From positions 23,987 to 62,861 of the forward strand of contig DFQW01000075.1 of assembly GCA_002377985.1 (NCBI GenBank): a stretch of DNA of 38,875 nucleotides, read 5' to 3'. The notes beneath the pieces are model-generated. The model had not been told where the DNA came from. It searched no databases and saw nothing but the letters and a program-made list of their open reading frames with translations. The translations under genes and the position numbers were made by a program. This document shows, piece by piece, positions 36,033-38,875 of this stretch. Positions within the stretch are counted from its first letter, which is position 1, and each line of letters starts with the position of its first letter. Origin of the DNA: Halieaceae bacterium UBA3479. GTDB lineage: Bacteria; Pseudomonadota; Gammaproteobacteria; Pseudomonadales; Halieaceae.

Positions 36033-36286
36033 CGTTTCCCTGCGACACTATCGCGACATTCCTGTGTTACTTTGCCAGGCGCCCGAAAGCGCGTTCCTGC
36101 AGAAGCTACCCGCATCGAGTGCGGTGTGTGAGCGCAACCGAAGGAGTTTCTGTCAGGCCGCGATGACTATATAGTATGAGGCAGTTGCAAAACAAACCAA
36201 CTTGCTTGTTTATCCCGGCTCTCGGCCATGTGCGGCACGGTCGGCAAGAGGTCCCACCAAATTGGAGAGTGGCAGAGAGGTAACCC
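36033..36286. promoter_or_regulatory. Divergent promoter region of the catabolic block
   Basis: This 254-bp gap drives the ligase operon to the left and the third acyl-CoA dehydrogenase to the right. It contains an A/T-rich dyad at 36190-36211, and on the minus strand a possible promoter with -35 TTGGTT (36195-36200) and -10 TACTAT 18 bases further. The -35 would lie inside the dyad, a layout expected for repression. The promoter match is modest. Confidence 0.45.
36190..36211. promoter_or_regulatory. Candidate operator dyad
   Basis: AAACAA (36190-36195) and TTGTTT (36206-36211) are perfect inverted arms around a ten-base centre that is itself partly symmetric (two of five centre pairs match). 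Size and symmetry suit a TetR-type regulator of acyl-CoA metabolism. Which regulator binds it is unknown, and no regulator gene is adjacent. Confidence 0.45.
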
Positions 36287-37516
36287 ATGATCGTCCCGAG
36301 TGAGAAGAGCACGCGCATTCTTGGTGAGCTGAAGGCCTTTATGGCTGAGCATGTGATGCCAGCAGAGGCTTCGCACCGCGAGGCTTTAGACACCGCTGAG
36401 AATCGATTTGCCTCCATGCCGCTGGTCGAGGATCTCAAGCAAAAGGCTCGCGCCGCGGGGCTCTGGAATTTATTTGTGCCCCCCGATTTTGCCGAGCACA
36501 GCGACCACGGTGGCATGAGTTTCCTCGATTACGCCCCGTTGGCAGAGGAAATGGGTCGGGTCATCTGGTCGCCGGAAGTGTTCAACTGCAATGCGCCAGA
36601 TACCGGCAATATGGAAGTACTGATGAAGTTCGGTACCGAGGCGCAAAAGAAGGCTTGGCTGGAGCCCCTCCTCGCGGGAGAAATTCGCTCCTCTTACGCC
36701 ATGACTGAGCCACAGGTGGCATCCAGCGATGCCACCAACATCCAGCTAGATATTCGCCGCGAGGGTGACGAGTGGGTACTCAACGGGCACAAATGGTTCA
36801 TTACCGGGGCACCCTATGAGCGCTGCAAAATCTTTATCGTCATGGGCAAGAGCGATGCCGAGAACCCGAATCGGCATTTACAGCAAACCCAGATTCTCGT
36901 GCCCAAAAACACACCGGGTGTGGCGGTGCTCAGACCGCTCACCACGTTGGGCTATGACGATGCACCGATTGGCCATGCCGAGGTGAGGTTCACCGATGTC
37001 CGAGTTCCGATCGATAACTTGTTGCTGGGCGAGGGCAGGGGATTTGAGATCGCCCAGAGCCGTCTGGCTCCCGGCCGCATGCACCATTGCATGCGACTCA
37101 TCGGCGCCGGGCAACGTTGCCTTGAGCTCGCCTGCCGGCGCGTGGAGGATCGCGAAACTTTTGGTAAAAAACTCAGTCAGCATCAATCGATCCGCGAGAA
37201 TATCGCCAAGAGCTATGCCGAGCTCGAGATGGCCCGATTATTGGTTTATAAGACCTGTTGGCACATAGATCAGCACGGCGTGAAGCCTTCGATTGAACTG
37301 ATCTCGGCCACCAAAATTAGTGTGCCGCTGATGATTCAGGTGATTATTGACCGCTGTATGCAAATGCACGGTGCGGGCGGGCTGACCGACGATTGGTGCA
37401 TGGCGGAGCAATTTAACTACGCGCGCTGGTGTCGCCAGGCAGATGGCCCGGACGAGGTGCACCAGATGGCGCTCGGCAAGCGCATTATTCAACAGTATGC
37501 CGATGCCCGGACTTAA
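36287..37516 (+). CDS. Acyl-CoA dehydrogenase (ACAD10/11-like)
   Basis: The 409-residue protein is a complete acyl-CoA dehydrogenase with SSYAMTEPQVASSDATNI, the HKWFITGAP segment, RETFGKKLSQHQSIRENIA and the C-terminal QMHGAGGLTDDWCMAE. The MTEPxVASSDAT form and the DRxTFGK motif place it near the ACAD10/11 group rather than near the two dehydrogenases across the divergent promoter. The likely role is oxidation of another acyl-CoA of the same pathway. A GAGAGG sequence lies about six bases before the ATG. Confidence 0.93.
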   Translation: MIVPSEKSTRILGELKAFMAEHVMPAEASHREALDTAENRFASMPLVEDLKQKARAAGLWNLFVPPDFAEHSDHGGMSFLDYAPLAEEMGRVIWSPEVFNCNAPDTGNMEVLMKFGTEAQKKAWLEPLLAGEIRSSYAMTEPQVASSDATNIQLDIRREGDEWVLNGHKWFITGAPYERCKIFIVMGKSDAENPNRHLQQTQILVPKNTPGVAVLRPLTTLGYDDAPIGHAEVRFTDVRVPIDNLLLGEGRGFEIAQSRLAPGRMHHCMRLIGAGQRCLELACRRVEDRETFGKKLSQHQSIRENIAKSYAELEMARLLVYKTCWHIDQHGVKPSIELISATKISVPLMIQVIIDRCMQMHGAGGLTDDWCMAEQFNYARWCRQADGPDEVHQMALGKRIIQQYADART

Positions 37517-37608
37517 CCGATTCATAATTGCCGTATTCGCATCATTTTTGACAGTCGCCTGGAGCGATCCGCTTTGAGGCAAGAATAAACAGAGAGGGGG
37601 GTAAGCCG

Positions 37609-38010
37609 ATGACCGATGACGAGAAAATGGCCTTTGTACAGCAACTTTATGCCACAACGGGCGCGGGAGATTTTGATACCGCCGAGACCATGCTCACCGA
37701 TGATTTTTTTATCATTGAGGCCCAGGGCTTGCCGATGGCGGGGGAGTACCGCGGCAAGAGGGCGTTGCGTGACCTTTATTCTCACGTCTTCGGGACGTTA
37801 AAGGTTGCTGACCTCGAGCCCGAGGGGATGACCGTTGGCGGAGATTATGTGATCAATGTGATTTCCTTCCGCTTCGAAGACCCCAGTCTTGCGCCTGCGC
37901 AACTGGCGGAGTTGTTCCGTTTCCGCGACGGCAAGGTTTGTGAGATTCGCCCCTATTACTTTGATCCCAAACCCATCGTTGATGCCTGGGCACATTACAG
38001 CGCAGCCTGA
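37609..38010 (+). CDS. NTF2/SnoaL-like domain protein
   Basis: The 133-residue protein has the NTF2-like cone fold pattern: an N-terminal helix with FVQQLYATTGAGDFDTAETML, then strands around YRGKRALRDLY and ELFRFRDGKVCEIRPYYFDP. Members are isomerases, dehydratases, hydrolases or non-catalytic, and ring-hydroxylating dioxygenase beta subunits share the fold. The sequence here is too divergent to assign a reaction. It lies 92 bp after the dehydrogenase on the same strand, with a strong G-rich ribosome binding site, and ends before a bidirectional terminator. Confidence 0.82.
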   Translation: MTDDEKMAFVQQLYATTGAGDFDTAETMLTDDFFIIEAQGLPMAGEYRGKRALRDLYSHVFGTLKVADLEPEGMTVGGDYVINVISFRFEDPSLAPAQLAELFRFRDGKVCEIRPYYFDPKPIVDAWAHYSAA

Positions 38011-38029
38011 TTCAACAAGTCGTGTGAAT

Positions 38030-38056
38030 AAAAAGCCCCGCATCGCGGGGCTTTTT
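38030..38056. terminator. Bidirectional intrinsic terminator
   Basis: A seven-base GC stem GCCCCGC/GCGGGGC with a three-base loop is flanked by five A and five T, so it works in both directions. It separates the converging NTF2-like gene and the Rieske oxygenase gene. Confidence 0.95.
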
Positions 38057-38083
38057 ATCGTGTTAGCGGTAGATCTTGTCGGT

Positions 38084-38875
38084 TCAACTCAGGTATTTGT
38101 CGATGGTCTGATGCAAATGCCGGATCCGACTTTCCTGATAGCTGGCGAGAATGACTTTGCCAGTCGCTGAATTTTTCATGCCTCTCTGCACCGCTGGCAG
38201 GTTGGCGTCATCTTGGTCAAAGACACCGCCAAGCGATCCCAGCGCTTCGTGGGAGGCGAACGGTTGATCCGCTGGAATCACGGTGCAAGGGACTGCAGCG
38301 GGGCGCTCGCTACCTTTGGGGTAACGCAACAGAATGCGCACGTCGAAGATACAGCTGTCAGGGTCGTTTCCATTGGGTAAGAAGCGATAGACGATGTTGC
38401 CACCGTATCCGATCCAGACTTGGAAGTTCGGGAACAAGCTGTAAAGAATCGCATCCTGAAGCTCGGCCATAGTGGGGCCATCGAACTGCTCCCCGGCCGC
38501 TTCTTCAAACATCTCCCGATTCATCTGTGCCACGTACTCGCGCGCACTTTGGCCGTCTTTCATCTCCACACCTTCGTCACTGTCCGTCGCCATGCGGCCC
38601 GACAGTTTCAAAATGTCCCTGGTGATGGTTTCTTCCGAGATATCGCTCAGGTGTGGGCTGGCCACGCCCATCGGTGTGACCGAGCGACTGACGTTGTCAC
38701 CCCAGCAGTCGTACTGCGAGTTGGCATCGCCGGTGAAGGTCAGGATCTGCTTGTGGGTCTCCACGGTGTGCCAGGACTCCATGAAGGCCTCGGCACCCAC
38801 CTTCCAGTTGCAGTTCATCACGCGTTGTATATGCACGCCCGTGAAGTACTCCTCCAGTGGAAAGCGCTTAAAGTG
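38084..38875 (-). CDS. Rieske non-heme iron oxygenase, alpha subunit (partial, C-terminal part)
   Basis: The frame is open from the TGA at 38084-38086 to the right edge of the window, giving 263 residues of a longer protein. The visible part is the catalytic domain: NCNWKVGAEAFMESWH with the following VETH supplies the two iron-binding histidines, and the Asp-rich DQDDANLPAVQRGM near the C-terminus matches the segment with the third ligand. The N-terminal Rieske [2Fe-2S] domain is expected to the right of the window. The enzyme would hydroxylate an aromatic or alicyclic substrate using electrons from a separate reductase. The GTG at 38834 is an internal codon. Confidence 0.9.
   Translation of the reverse strand, partial: HFKRFPLEEYFTGVHIQRVMNCNWKVGAEAFMESWHTVETHKQILTFTGDANSQYDCWGDNVSRSVTPMGVASPHLSDISEETITRDILKLSGRMATDSDEGVEMKDGQSAREYVAQMNREMFEEAAGEQFDGPTMAELQDAILYSLFPNFQVWIGYGGNIVYRFLPNGNDPDSCIFDVRILLRYPKGSERPAAVPCTVIPADQPFASHEALGSLGGVFDQDDANLPAVQRGMKNSATGKVILASYQESRIRHLHQTIDKYLS

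Noticed and set aside
36106..36516. 136-codon minus-strand reading frame over the divergent promoter
   Set aside because: It overlaps the start of a certain acyl-CoA dehydrogenase gene and has no recognisable domain.
1..38875. CRISPR array, insertion sequence, prophage, tRNA or rRNA
   Set aside because: Reading both strands I found no regularly spaced repeats, transposase, integrase or phage genes, and no cloverleaf or rRNA sequence; all long frames are ordinary chromosomal genes.

Overview
The window reads as chromosomal DNA of a free-living, aerobic marine-type gammaproteobacterium. Housekeeping proteins (Rho, thioredoxin, GshA, UbiD, Hsp33, S20, DinG) are clearly gammaproteobacterial. The mix of PHA-granule genes, a TorF-type porin, a SLC13 carrier and several acyl-CoA dehydrogenases suggests Cellvibrionales/Halieaceae (OM60/NOR5-like). 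That placement is inference from protein resemblance; no rRNA gene is present. I see no IS element, prophage, CRISPR array, tRNA or rRNA.

Left part (1-9.3 kb): the end of a heme operon (hemX, cut by the window edge, and hemY) converges on a trxA-rho-ubiD run on the minus strand. Rho carries a 102-residue acidic-then-basic N-terminal extension and follows a 278-bp leader with a C-rich, G-poor tract and a 9-bp dyad. Divergent from trxA is a set of a GIY-YIG protein, a TIGR02444 protein and an FKBP lipoprotein. Then come a small exported protein and, divergent from it, a TorF-family outer membrane porin with a near-consensus sigma-54 promoter.

Middle (9.3-19.2 kb): gshA and an orphan pilU are divergent. 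A minus-strand moaA, MoxR-type AAA ATPase and CoxE-type VWA protein follow, then a divergent SLC13 carrier, a peroxiredoxin, a TetR regulator and a phasin with a histone-H1-like N-terminal tail and a strong terminator.

Middle-right (19.2-31.3 kb): an RND adaptor and pump overlap each other. pckA with hslO, a PHA granule-associated small protein, rpsT, a PlsC-like acyltransferase overlapping dinG, and a YqcC protein follow.

Right part (31.2-38.9 kb): a catabolic block. On the minus strand, an acyl-CoA ligase, two unlike acyl-CoA dehydrogenases and an SDR oxidoreductase form one operon; the two dehydrogenases look like partners of a heteromeric enzyme of the kind used on steroid side chains. 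Divergent from it are a third acyl-CoA dehydrogenase and an NTF2/SnoaL-like protein, then a bidirectional terminator and the C-terminal part of a Rieske oxygenase alpha subunit running off the right edge. The block probably activates and beta-oxidises a cyclic or branched carboxylate; the substrate cannot be read from the sequence.
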